The notes beneath the pieces were generated by a model. The model searched no databases. It had not been told where the DNA came from and worked only from the letters and a program-made list of their open reading frames with translations. From Pseudomonas sp. URMO17WK12:I11 (GTDB lineage: Bacteria > Pseudomonadota > Gammaproteobacteria > Pseudomonadales > Pseudomonadaceae), in contig NZ_VEDF01000012.1 in assembly GCF_007677725.1 (NCBI RefSeq), positions 58,573-122,572 on the forward strand: a DNA stretch of 64,000 nucleotides, in the 5' to 3' direction. Below are positions 7,203 to 18,000 of the stretch, piece after piece. The translations under genes and the position numbers were made by a program. Position 1 is the first letter of the stretch. Each line of letters begins with the position of its first letter.

Positions 7203-9338
7203 TCAGAAGGTGTAGGCAATCCCTGCCTGCACCGTGCGCGGCGCGCCGGGGTAAGCGTAGGTGTTGAAGGCGCCTTCGTCATAGCCTTTGTTGAACAGGT
7301 TCTTGACGTCCAGGTTCAAGCGCACGTGCTCGTTGAGCTTGTAGAAGCTCAGCAGGTCGACCACGCTGTAGCGCTGCATTGTGTAGGTACTGGCGGCTGT
7401 CTGCCCAGCGCGGTCATCGACGTACTTCACCCCCATCCCCAGGCCAAGTCCTTTGGCCAGCCCATCCTGAAACTCGTAGGTATTGAGCAGGCTGAAGCTG
7501 CTGCGCGGGATGTTGGCCAAACGTGTACCGCTCGGTATGACGTTGTCCTTGGTCACCTCGGCATCGACATACGCGTAGCCCCCGATCATGCGCCATTCAG
7601 GCGTCAGGTTGCCGGCCACATTGATGTCCAGGCCGCGACTGCGCACTTGCCCGGCTGCCACGCTGTAAGTCCCGCTTGGGTCGTTGGGGTCGCGGGTCAG
7701 CACGTTTTCCTTGACGATGTGGTACACCGCGGCATCGATGCTCAGCTGGCGATCGAGCGCCTCCCACTTCACGCCGAGCTCGTATGACTTGCCTTTTTCC
7801 GGGTCAAAACCGCTGCCTTGCAGGCTGGCGCCACTGTTGGGCTTGAACGAGCGCGCGGTGTTGGCATAGATCGCCAGCGTATCGGTCAGATCAAAGATCA
7901 GGCCCAGGCGCGGGGTCACGCCGTTCTCGCCTTTGCTGAAATCGCCGGCATTGTTCAGTTTGTTGTCATAGTCGTGTTCGAAGCGTTCGAAGCGCACCCC
8001 GGCCAGGGCCTTGAGGCGATCGGTGAGCGCCACCTGGTCCTGCACGAACGCCGCCCAGGTCTTGAGGTTTTCCTTGTCGTGGGTGGTGGTGCGGGTGAGG
8101 GCAGGGCGCGCCTGACCCAGAACCGGGTCGAAAATATCGATCGGGTAGGCGCCGGCACCTGCCGCCGAACGCTGGATGATCGAGTTGTAGTCATAATCCT
8201 CATACTCGATGCCGGTCAGCAGGGTATGAGAGAAACTGCCTGTGTCGAAGTAGCCGGTGAGGTTGAGCTGGTAGTCGCGGTCGGTCCATTGCAGCTTGCG
8301 GTAGTTGAAGTTGCGTCCCAGGGTACGGCCATCGGCCTGCAGGCCGTTGGCTTCCACCGCATTGCCCTTGAGCGAGCCGTCCAGCCACTGCATGCCACCG
8401 CCCAGTGTCCAGTTGTCGTTGAGCAGGTGCTCGAAGCGCAGCTGGGCCATGTTGTTGTCATTGTGCAGCAGGTTGTCGCTGCCTTTCTCCCAGATGTTGG
8501 TGTCGCGCGAAGCGTTGCCGCGCTGGCCGGGCAGGCGGGTCAAACCCCGGTCCAACGGGTGGTTGTTGCGCATGAAGTCGCCTTCGAAGATGACCTTGGT
8601 GGCCTCGTTGACTTGCCAGCTGAGCACCGGCGCGACGTCATAGCGTTCGCTTTCGACGTCGTCGCGAAAGCTCTCGCCGCCTTCGCCAAGTACATTCAGG
8701 CGATAGGCCAGCGAGCCGTCGGTGTTCAACGGGCCGCTGGCATCCAGGGTGGCGCGATGCATGCCTTGGTCGTTCAACTGACTGCCCAAGGTCACCTTCG
8801 GCTCGGCCAGTGGTTGCTTGCTGACCACGTTGAAGGTCCCGCCCGGATCGCCACGGCCATACAAACTGGTGGCGGGGCCGCGAATCACTTCCAGGCGCTC
8901 GACGGTATTGGCGTCAGGGGCATTGGGGTAGCCACGGTTGATCGGAAAGCCGTTGCGGTAGAACTCACCCGTGGTAAAGCCGCGTACGGTAAACGTGGTC
9001 AACCCCTGGCCGCCGAAGTTGTTGGCGCGGCCGACGCCACCGGCGTAGTCGAGGCCGTCTTGCAAGCGGGTGGCGCCGGTGTCTTGCAGCACGTCCTTGG
9101 GCACCACGCTGACCGATTGCGAGGTGTCGTGCAGGGCGGTATCGGTGCGCGTGGCAGAGGCCGAGCGGCTGGCTTTGTAACCTTCGACCGGGCCGTCGAC
9201 GCGTTCGCTGTCAGCGGCGCTGGTGATGCTCAAGGCCTGGAGTTCGATGAGACTTTGGCCGGGAAGCGGTTCGGGTTCGGCAAAAGCCAAGGGGCAGACA
9301 GCGTGAAGCACACAAAGCGAGACGAATGTGCGGCGCAT
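7203..9338 (-). CDS. TonB-dependent siderophore receptor
   Basis: This 711-aa outer-membrane receptor imports a ferric siderophore using TonB energy. A signal peptide covers residues 1-20 (MRRTFVSLCVLHAVCPLAFA). A TonB-box-like segment ALSITSAA follows, then the plug (about 55-165, with VRGF and RIEVIRGPATSLYGRGDPGGTFN-like features) and a 22-strand barrel ending in AGIAYTF. There is no N-terminal STN signalling domain, so it is not an ECF-sigma transducer. I chose the ATG at 9338, preceded by AGGA, over an upstream TTG at 9359. A Fur-like site at 9403-9425 supports iron control. The ligand cannot be read from the sequence. Confidence 0.9.
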   Translation of the reverse strand: MRRTFVSLCVLHAVCPLAFAEPEPLPGQSLIELQALSITSAADSERVDGPVEGYKASRSASATRTDTALHDTSQSVSVVPKDVLQDTGATRLQDGLDYAGGVGRANNFGGQGLTTFTVRGFTTGEFYRNGFPINRGYPNAPDANTVERLEVIRGPATSLYGRGDPGGTFNVVSKQPLAEPKVTLGSQLNDQGMHRATLDASGPLNTDGSLAYRLNVLGEGGESFRDDVESERYDVAPVLSWQVNEATKVIFEGDFMRNNHPLDRGLTRLPGQRGNASRDTNIWEKGSDNLLHNDNNMAQLRFEHLLNDNWTLGGGMQWLDGSLKGNAVEANGLQADGRTLGRNFNYRKLQWTDRDYQLNLTGYFDTGSFSHTLLTGIEYEDYDYNSIIQRSAAGAGAYPIDIFDPVLGQARPALTRTTTHDKENLKTWAAFVQDQVALTDRLKALAGVRFERFEHDYDNKLNNAGDFSKGENGVTPRLGLIFDLTDTLAIYANTARSFKPNSGASLQGSGFDPEKGKSYELGVKWEALDRQLSIDAAVYHIVKENVLTRDPNDPSGTYSVAAGQVRSRGLDINVAGNLTPEWRMIGGYAYVDAEVTKDNVIPSGTRLANIPRSSFSLLNTYEFQDGLAKGLGLGMGVKYVDDRAGQTAASTYTMQRYSVVDLLSFYKLNEHVRLNLDVKNLFNKGYDEGAFNTYAYPGAPRTVQAGIAYTF

Positions 9339-9395
9339 CGACGGTACGATCCTGATCAAGAACGCTAATGGGAAAGTAAAAGCGCCGCGAAAGTA

Positions 9396-10853
9396 CTACG
9401 AACCATTATCAAACGCATTATCTTTATATGGCACGCGTGTGCCAGATAGCCCGCCGCTGTGCGCGTCGCGCCACCCCCCGCCCAGGGCGCTATACAGATT
9501 CACCTCGGCCACCAACTGGGCCAAACGGTCGCCGATCAAGTCCTGCTGGGCGCTGAACAACGAGCGCTGCGCATCGAGAAACGTCAGGCTGCTGTCCACG
9601 CCGATGCGGTAGCGGTGCTCGGCCAGTCGGTAGTAACGCTGATTGGCCGCCACCCGTTCGCGCTGCGCCTGTAACTGGCGCTGGTAGGTCGCGCGTGCGG
9701 CCAGGCCATCGGCGACCTCCTGGAAGGCGCTTTGCAGGGTCTTCTCGTAGTGCGCTATCTGGACGTCCTTTTGCACGGCGGCGTAGTCCAGGCTCGCTTG
9801 CAGGCTGCCGGCGTTGAAAATGGGCAGGTTTATCTGAGGCTGGAACAGCCAGGTGCCAGTGCCCGCATCGAACAGCCCAGCCAACTGCCGGCTGCTGCTA
9901 CCGGCGTTGGCGGTGAGGCTGATGCTCGGAAAAAACGCTGCCCGCGCAGCGCCGATATTGGCGTTGGCGGCACGCAACTGATATTCGGCCTGGTTGACGT
10001 CCGGGCGCCGGCGCAGCAGCTCGGAGGGCAGGCCTGCTGGCAGACCAGCGATCTGTTCGGCGGCCAGAGGAAGGGCAGCCAGTCGCTCGTTGACGTTGAC
10101 GCCAACCAGCAGGGTCAGCTGGTTGAGGTCTTGGGCGGCCTGGCGCCGGTAACGTGCTACCGCAGCGCGCGTGCTGTCGACGCTGGTGCGCGACTGGATC
10201 TGCGCGAGCGCCGATACTGAACCTGCGCGGCGCTGGGCGCTGGTCAAGCGCAGGCTGCGCTCATCGGCGGCCAGGGTTTGCTGTGCCAGCACCAGCAGCT
10301 CCTGGTCGGCTCGCCACCTCAGGTAGGCGCTGGCCACGCTGCTCACCAGCCCGAGCTCAGTGGCGCGTTGCGCCTGTTCACTGGCCAGGTAGGTCAACAG
10401 CGCCTGATCGCTGAGGCTGCGTACCCGGCCGAACAGATCCAGCTCATAGGCACTGATGCCCAGCGTTGCGGTATGGGCCGAACTGATCACGCCCTGACCG
10501 GTGCCGGTCATGCCACGGGGCAGGTATTGGCGTTTGCCCTGCGCATTGGCCGCGATCTTCGGCAGCAGCTCGGCGCGCTGGATGCGGTACTGCGCGCGGT
10601 AGGCTTCGACATTCAAGGCCACTTGGTGCAGGTCACGGTTATGCGCCAGGGCGCTGTCAATCAACTGGCGCAGCGCCGGGTCGAGAAATACCTGGCGCCA
10701 GTCCTCGGCCTCTGCGCGCCTCGAGGCATCGCCTTGATAGGCCGGCCCCTGCGGGAACTGATCGGCAACGGGAGTCGCTGGGCGGTGGTAGGCGGGCGCC
10801 AGGGCGCAGCCGCCGAGCAGGGCGGCACAGAGCGTGAGGGCGGGTCTGAGCAT
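9396..10853 (-). CDS. Outer-membrane efflux lipoprotein (OprM/NodT family)
   Basis: This TolC-like outer-membrane channel subunit of 485 aa has a lipoprotein signal peptide with lipobox LLGGC near residues 12-16. Two OEP repeats cover about 60-250 and 265-460 (RRRPDVNQAEYQLRAANANIGAARAAFFP is the usual second-repeat signature; it ends LYSALGGGW). No RND pump or adaptor lies beside it. In Pseudomonas lipopeptide loci a NodT-type outer-membrane gene commonly sits with the LuxR gene upstream of the first synthetase, and the order here (OMF, luxR, divergent NRPS) fits lipopeptide export. The ATG at 10853 was chosen for its lipoprotein signal. Confidence 0.87.
   Translation of the reverse strand: MLRPALTLCAALLGGCALAPAYHRPATPVADQFPQGPAYQGDASRRAEAEDWRQVFLDPALRQLIDSALAHNRDLHQVALNVEAYRAQYRIQRAELLPKIAANAQGKRQYLPRGMTGTGQGVISSAHTATLGISAYELDLFGRVRSLSDQALLTYLASEQAQRATELGLVSSVASAYLRWRADQELLVLAQQTLAADERSLRLTSAQRRAGSVSALAQIQSRTSVDSTRAAVARYRRQAAQDLNQLTLLVGVNVNERLAALPLAAEQIAGLPAGLPSELLRRRPDVNQAEYQLRAANANIGAARAAFFPSISLTANAGSSSRQLAGLFDAGTGTWLFQPQINLPIFNAGSLQASLDYAAVQKDVQIAHYEKTLQSAFQEVADGLAARATYQRQLQAQRERVAANQRYYRLAEHRYRIGVDSSLTFLDAQRSLFSAQQDLIGDRLAQLVAEVNLYSALGGGWRDAHSGGLSGTRVPYKDNAFDNGS
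9403..9425 (-). promoter_or_regulatory. Candidate Fur box upstream of the TonB receptor
   Basis: On the minus strand the site reads AAAGATAATGCGTTTGATAATGG, with two GATAAT hexamers as in Fur boxes. It lies about 65 bases upstream of the receptor start, inside the last codons of the preceding OprM-like gene. Placement before a siderophore receptor makes Fur control likely. Confidence 0.6.
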
Positions 10854-10872
10854 CGCAGGGGTTCTCGTGCAA

Positions 10873-11643
10873 TCAGGCGCCGGCCATCCATTTTGCCAGC
10901 CCGTGGCGGCCACTGACCCCGAGCTTGGCGGTGGCGCGCTTGAGGTAGGTTTCGATAGAGCTGTTCTTGACGCTGAGCTTCTGCGCCATCTGCGCCACGG
11001 TCGCGCCGGTCAGCAAGCCGATGCAGACCTCCTGTTCGCGGCTGGAGAGCTTGGCCCCTTCCTGTGCCAAACGCTCGTTGAAGGCGCAGCGCAGTGACCC
11101 AACCTGGATGTCGTCCAGCGCTGCGCCCGCTCGCCGTGGCAGGCCTTGGTCGAGCAATTGCCCGTGATGCTCGACCAGCGGCAGCAAGGTGTCGGAAAGG
11201 CTCTTGAGCTGCGACAGTTCCGTCAGCGAGAAGGCGCGTTGTTCAGGCAGTCGGTGGAAGCAGATCATCCAGCGACGGTCGCCACTGCAGGACACCAGGT
11301 GGCACTGATGGGCGCGCTGGGCGTCCAGCGGCGCCTTGAATTCGATCAGCAACGGGTCATCCATCTGCATGATGCTTTGCAGCAAAGGGTGGCGCAGGGT
11401 CTGCGGGCTGGGGCGCTGCGGTTGCACACCGGCAGTGCCCAGCAAGCGGATACGGCTGACACTGGCCTGGCGTGGGTCAAGCGTCCATTCGCTGATCTCG
11501 AGTCTGTGGATTGGCACCTGGGCATCGACCAGGCGCAGCATCTGCGAGGCAAACCTGTCAGCGCCGGTGCTGGCGATCAGTTCGCCCAATTGCAGGTAGA
11601 GTTGCGGATCGGCGTGGTGTGCGAGGCTGGCGGTCAGCTTCAT
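10873..11643 (-). CDS. LuxR-type regulator of the lipopeptide locus (EtlR/XtlR-like)
   Basis: This 256-aa regulator has a C-terminal LuxR helix-turn-helix (about residues 190-250: LSSREQEVCIGLLTGATVAQMAQKL, then SIETYLKRATAKLGVSGRHGL). Its N-terminal 180 residues have no receiver aspartate and no clear autoinducer-binding signature. The start ATG at 11643 follows AAGGAAGAACCTCC. It is divergent from the NRPS and 19 bases upstream of the OprM-like gene, which it probably precedes in one operon. In Pseudomonas, lipopeptide synthetases are normally controlled by such a linked LuxR protein, for example EtlR for entolysin. The target assignment is inference from context. Confidence 0.8.
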   Translation of the reverse strand: MKLTASLAHHADPQLYLQLGELIASTGADRFASQMLRLVDAQVPIHRLEISEWTLDPRQASVSRIRLLGTAGVQPQRPSPQTLRHPLLQSIMQMDDPLLIEFKAPLDAQRAHQCHLVSCSGDRRWMICFHRLPEQRAFSLTELSQLKSLSDTLLPLVEHHGQLLDQGLPRRAGAALDDIQVGSLRCAFNERLAQEGAKLSSREQEVCIGLLTGATVAQMAQKLSVKNSSIETYLKRATAKLGVSGRHGLAKWMAGA

Positions 11644-12049
11644 GGAGGTTCTTCCTTGATTTAAAGCATTACGGCGGGTGATCTCGCGCACTCCGGGTTA
11701 GGGCTCTGTGGCGCTATTCAAGCGGTCGGCGGGGTGGCCGTCTGTAATGGAAAACCGGGACACAACATGCCAGCAAACTGGGCCGGCGGGCGTAGCCGTC
11801 ACCCGTGCGGGCCTACGCACACTCTCCCCAAAGCCGGCAATTGCCGGCCCTGCGGCGGCCGTTCGGCGGTTTTCGCGTTGGGGCGGCAGGCAGGTAAGCC
11901 TTTCGAGGAGGCGCCCTATGGCTGTTTTCCTACACGGATTTCAGCCTCTGTAACTGCACGGTGCCGTGTCCGGGTTAATGGGGCCATACAGCGTGCAAGC
12001 GCGATGCTTGAATCCGCGGTTATTCAAGCCAACAAGGATGTGCCACCCC
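11644..12049. promoter_or_regulatory. Divergent luxR/NRPS intergenic region with perfect palindrome
   Basis: About 400 bases contain no gene. A perfect 16-bp palindrome, GCCGGCAATTGCCGGC, lies at 11833-11848, roughly midway between the two divergent starts. It is followed by GC-rich dyads (CGGCGGCCGTTCGGCGG near 11853). It may be the LuxR-protein operator or simply a REP-like remnant. AAGGATG at 12033-12039 serves the NRPS start. Confidence 0.5.
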
Positions 12050-15000
12050 ATGCATGCCGCCGAAACCTTCGCCCTGACCGCTGCCCAGCGTGACATCTGG
12101 CTGGACCAGATCGGCCATGGCCATTCGCCGCTGTACAACATCGGGGCTTACGTCGAGATCCATGCTGCTGTCGAGGTGCAGCGGTTACGCCAGGCGTTGG
12201 CACATCTTGTGGCGCAACACGAAGGCCTGCGCACGGTGTTGTTAGCAGGCGAAGGGCAGGCTGGCCTACCGCGACAGCGCTTTGCCCGAACGCTGGAAGC
12301 GCCCTTGAGCGAGCATGACCTGCGCGCCGAACCCGATCCGTTCGGCGCAGCCCAGGCGCTGCTCGCCACGCGCATGCAAAGGCCCTTCATTCAAATGGCT
12401 GATGCCCTGTGGGCGACTCAGCTGATTCGCCTGGGCGAGCAGCGCTACCTGCTGGCGTTGCAGGCTCATCATCTGATCCTCGATGGCTGGGGCGTGGACC
12501 TTTGGTTCAAGCAGCTCGCCGATGGTTACGCCCGCCTGGGTAAGGGCCATGCGCTGTCCGACGAAGAGGCGCCGGCCTACCGCGCGTTCATCGAAGACGA
12601 CAGCCGCTACCAGAACTCTGCGCGCCGTGACCGTGACAGAGACTATTGGTTGGCGAAGTTTCGTCAATTGCCCGATGCCTTGCTCGCGCCACGCGGGCGC
12701 ACGATGACCGTGGGCGGCACGCCCAGCGCCGCCCTGGAACTGGCCTTCGACGGGCAACTGCTGGCACGCATGCGGGCGCTGGCGGGCGAGCTGCAGGCCT
12801 CGGTGTTCCATGTGTTGCTGGCGGCCATGCATGTGTGTTGCACACGCACCTGGCAGTGCGACGAATGGGTCGTCGGCATGCCGGTGCGCAATCGCGGCAA
12901 TGCCCGTCACAAGGCAACGCTCGGCTTGTTTACCCAGGTCAGTGCCGTGCGCATGGATTTCGGCCGCGATCTATCCTTTGCCGCGCTGCTACGCCGCATT
13001 GGCGAGGCGCTGAAACAAGATTTTCGCCACCAGCGGTTTCCCCTCAGTGAGGTCAACCGCGCCCTCGGCACCTTGCGCGAACAACGCTCGCAGCTGTTCG
13101 AACTGATGGCGTCCTATGAAGAAGACAGCCATGCCCTTTGCTTTGGTGAGGGGTACGGGCACACGGTGATGACCTGCAACGGCCATGAGCCCACGCCATT
13201 GAGCCTGCACCTGCGTTGCAACGTGCACAGTGGCGAGGCGCGCCTGCACCTGGTCCACAGCCTGGCCTGGTTCGGCGAAGCCGAGGTCGCCGCGTTTGCC
13301 GAGCGATTGCTGCAGGTGCTGGCGCAAGGGGTGCGACAGCCCGAGCTACGCATCCGCGACTTCGAGGTGCTCACCCCTGGCGAACACCAGCGCTTGCAGC
13401 AGTGGAACCAGGCCGCCGTGGTCGCGGGCCAGCCAGAGCAGTTGATCCACCGCCGTGTCGAGGCCCAGGCCCGGCAACGCCCCAATGCATCGGCGGCGCT
13501 ACACGACGGTCAACAGCTCAGTTACGGCGAACTCGATAGGCGCGCCAACGGCTTGGCCAAGCGTCTCATCAAGCTGGGCGCAGGCCCAGAGCAGCGCGTG
13601 GCCGTGGTGGCCCAGCGCGGGCTGGATACCCTTGTCGGGCTGCTGGCGGTGCTCAAGGCCGGCGCTGCCTATGTGCCGATCGACCCGGCGCACCCCGCCG
13701 AACGTCTGGCCTACCTGCTCGAGGACAGCGGGCCGTGTGTGGTACTGACCCAAGCGCGTTTCAGCGCGCGCCTGCCCAAGCAGGAGGTAGTGCAGATCGA
13801 ACTGGACCGCCTGGTTTGGGAGGACATGGACCAGACCCCGGTGAGCCCGGCGCCTACCCCCGATAACCTGGTCTACGTGATCTACACCTCTGGTTCCACC
13901 GGCTTGCCCAAGGGTGTGATGGTCGAGCACCGCATGCTGGCCAACCTGGTCGATTGGCACTGCGCGACCTTCGACCTGGGCCCGGGCCGCCACCAGTCGA
14001 GCGTGGCAGGTTTTGGCTTCGACGCGATGGCCTGGGAAGTCTGGCCTGCGCTGTGCAGCGGCGCCACGCTGCATCTGGCGCCTGCGCGCGAAGGCGCGGA
14101 GGATGTCGAAGCGTTGCTGCGATGGTGGCGCGCGCAGCCGCTGGACGTGAGCTTTCTGCCAACGCCGGTGGCCGAGCATGCCTTTGCTCAGGGCGAGTTG
14201 CACCCGACCTTGCAGACTCTGCTGATCGGCGGCGACCGTCTGCGCCGTTTGGCGCGTGAGCGCCGCTACCGGGTCATCAACAACTACGGCCCCACCGAGA
14301 CTTGCGTGGTGGCGACGTCCGGCCAGGTGCAAGCCGGGCAGGCGCTGCACATTGGCAGCGCCATCGCCAATACCTGCTTGTATGTGCTCGATGAACAACG
14401 CCAGTTGCTGCCCATCGGTGCCAGCGGTGAGTTGTACATCGGCGGCAGCGGGGTGGCGCGCGGTTACCTGCACCGTCCGCAATTGAGCGCCGAGCGTTTT
14501 CTGCATGACCCGTTCAACCCGACGCCTGGCGCGCGCATGTACCGCAGTGGCGACCTGGTGCGCTGGCGTCCAGACGGTACCTTGGAATACTTGGGGCGCA
14601 ATGACGACCAGGTGAAGATCCGAGGCGTGCGCGTGGAGTTGGCGGAGATCGAAGCCGCCCTGTGCAGTCACCCCGCACTGCGCGAGAGCGTGGTACTGCT
14701 GCGCGAAGGCCAACTGCAGGCGTGGTACCTCGGTACACCCTTGGCACCGGCCGACCTGCACGTCCACCTGCGTGAGCGCTTGCCCGCGGCGTTGCTGCCG
14801 GTGGCCTATGTGCATCTGCCGGGCTGGCCGCTGACCGCCAACGGCAAGCTCGACCGCCGTGCCTTGCCCAGCGCAGACGATGCGCACCGGGTGCGCGGCG
14901 AGCATCAAGCGCCGCAAGGCGACATCGAACAACGCTTGGCGGTGCTATGGCGCGAGCTGCTGCAGGTCGAGCAGGTAGGGCGCCAGGATCACTTCTTCGA

Positions 15001-18000
15001 GCTGGGCGGCCATTCACTGTTGGCCGTGCAGTTGATCGAACGCATGCGCGAGCAGGGTCTGCAAGCGGACGTGCAGGTGCTGTTCGGGCAATCGACCCTG
15101 GCTGCGCTGGCTGCGGCAGTGGTGCAGGGCGAGGCCATGCATGTGCCCGCCAACGCAGTGCCACCCGGCTGTGCGCGCATAACCACAGATATGCTGCGCC
15201 TGACCGTACTGGACCAGGCTGCCATCGACCAGATTGTCGCGCAGGTGCCGGGCGGCGCGGCCAACGTTCAGGAAATCTACCCGCTCGCGCCGCTGCAGCA
15301 GGGTCTGCTCTATCACCATGTCACCGACGCCCATGACCCGTACCAGCAACAGGTCTTGTTGGCCTTCGCCAATGCCGCCCAACTGCAGGCGTTCGTCACC
15401 GCCTTGCAGCAGGTCATCGACCGCCACGACATCCTGCGCACGAGCCTTGCCTGGGAAGGCCTGGAACAACCGCAACAGGTGGTCTGGCGCACGGCGCAGC
15501 TGCCGCTCGAGCATTGGGCGGGGGCCTCAGAACCAGGGAATTGCGCGACGCAGTTGTGCCAGGCCTACGCTCCCCGACGGCGGCCGTTGGATCTGCGCCA
15601 GGCGCCGATGATGGCCATGGTGAGCGCCGAGGATCCGGCCCACGCCCGCTGGCTCGGCTTGCTGCGCTTCCACCATCTGGTCAACGATGCGGTATCGCTG
15701 CAAGTCCTGCTCGGTGAACTGGACGCGCTGATGCATGGGCGCGCTGCGCACCTGCTGCCAGCAGTGCCGTATCGCAATTACGTTGCGCTGAGCAACGCCG
15801 CCAAGCGCCAGGCTGAGCACGAGGCTTATTTCCGCGAGCGACTGGCAGGTGTGCAACCGGCGCCGGTGCTGGCCGGATTGGGCGCAGCGCCTGTCGACCA
15901 CGACGACCTGCATCGCCATGACGCCGAACTTGACGCCGGACTCACCGCTCGCTTGCGCCGCCTGGCCCGCCAGCATGGCGCTAGCCTGGCCAGTGTCATG
16001 CACCTGGCGTGGGCACAGGTGCTGGGCAGTCTGGCCGGGGCCGATCAGGTGGTGCTGGGCACGGTGCTGCTGGGCCGCGCCACGGCTGGCGAGGGCGCCG
16101 AGCGCGCCTTGGGCATGTTCGTCAACAGCTTGCCGCTGCGCCTGGAACTGGCCGGCTTGACCCTGCCTGAGGCGCTGACCCTGGCCCACGCAGGCCTGGC
16201 CGGCTTGCTCGCGCATGCCGATGCGCCGCTGCTGTTGGCCCAGCGCTGCAGTGGGCTGCCCGTAGGCACGCCCTTGTTCAGCGGCCTGATCAATTATCGG
16301 CAAGGGGCTTTGCCCGCCGGCGAGGTGCTGCCGGGCGTCACGTTGCTAGAGGCCAGCGAAGTCCATAGCCACGCGCTGGTGCTGAGCATCGATGACCTGG
16401 GTGACACGCTGCAGCTTGAAATACGGGCGCCGCGGGCGCTGGGTGCGGCTCGGGTTCTGGACTTTTTGCTGACCACACTCGGCCAATTTGCCGATGCCCC
16501 AGAGGCAGCGCTGACTGCGCTGTGCAGCGTGCCGGCCAGCGAGCGCCAGCGCCTGCTGCACAGCTTCAACCAGAGCGATGATCCCCTGAGCCCGTTGAGC
16601 TGCACCTGGCCCGCGTTGTTCGAGGCGCAGGTACAGCGCAGCCCTACGGCGGTTGCCGTGCAGACCGACGCAACGAGCCTGGACTACCGCAGCCTCAACG
16701 CCCGGGCCAACCAACTGGCCCATGCGCTGATCGAGCGGGGCGTTGGCCCGGACGTACGGGTGGCAATCTGTGTCGAACGCGGTATCGAGCTGATGGTCGC
16801 CTTGCTGGCTGTACTCAAGGCGGGCGGCGCCTATGTGCCGCTGGATCCCGGCTACCCGACCGCGCGCCTGCGCTTCATGCTCGAGGACTGCACCCCAGCC
16901 GTGCTCCTGGTGCATGACGCGACCCAGGGGCTGTTCGACAGCCTGCAAGCGCCGCTGCTGAACCTGGACACCGATGACTGGCGCACCGGCCGCGATGACA
17001 ATCCGCACGTGCAGGGTCTGGGCCCGAGCAACCTGGCCTACGTGATGTATACCTCAGGCTCCACCGGCACGCCGAAGGGGGTGATGATCGAGCACCGGGG
17101 GCTGTGCAATTTGATGCACTGGGGTTCCCAGATCTGCCCGCCAGGTACCGACGATGCCTTGCTGCAACGGGCGCCGTTCAGCTTCGATGGGTCGGTGTGG
17201 GAACTGTTCTGGCCTCTGGTCGCGGGCCTGCGTCTGGTACTGGCTCGGCCCGATGGCCACCGCGATCCGGCCTACCTGGTACAACGGGTGCAGGCTTGTG
17301 GCGTGACCACGGTAAAGTTCGTTCCGGCCTTGCTCCATGCGTTTCTCGACGAGCCTGGCGTGGAATGCTGTACCAGCCTCACGGATATCTTCTGCGGCGG
17401 GGGTGAATTGACCTTGGCACTGCTGCAGCGCGTGCGCCAGCGCTTGCCCCAGGCGCGCGTGCACAACGTCTATGGCCCGACCGAAGCCACCGTCGATAGC
17501 ACAGCCTGGAGCGTGTTGCCTGATCAGCCGCTGCCGCAGCAGGCGCCACCGATCGGTCGGCCGATCGCCAACACGCGCCTCTATGTGCTCGACGCCCATG
17601 ACCGACCGGTGCCCTTGGGCGTGGTGGGGCAGTTGCACATCGGCGGTGTCGGCGTGGCGCGCGGTTACCTGGGCTTGCCGGCGCTGCAAGCCGAGCGATT
17701 CATCGACAGCCCTTTCGTCGCGGGCGAGCGTTTGTACCGTACCGGGGACCTGGTGCGTTATCGTCACGACGGTGAACTCGAGTTCATCGGCCGCAATGAT
17801 TTTCAGGTCAAGCTACGCGGTTTACGCGTGGAGCTTGGTGAGATCGAAGCGGGCCTGGCGGCGCACCCGGCCGTGGCGCAAGGCGTGGTACTGATGCGTG
17901 AAGAGCGCCTGGTGGCCTATTTCACCTGCCGGCCAGGTGGTGTAGCGCCAACGCCCCAGGGCTTGCGTGCTCATCTGCTCGCGCGCATGCCAGAGTACAT

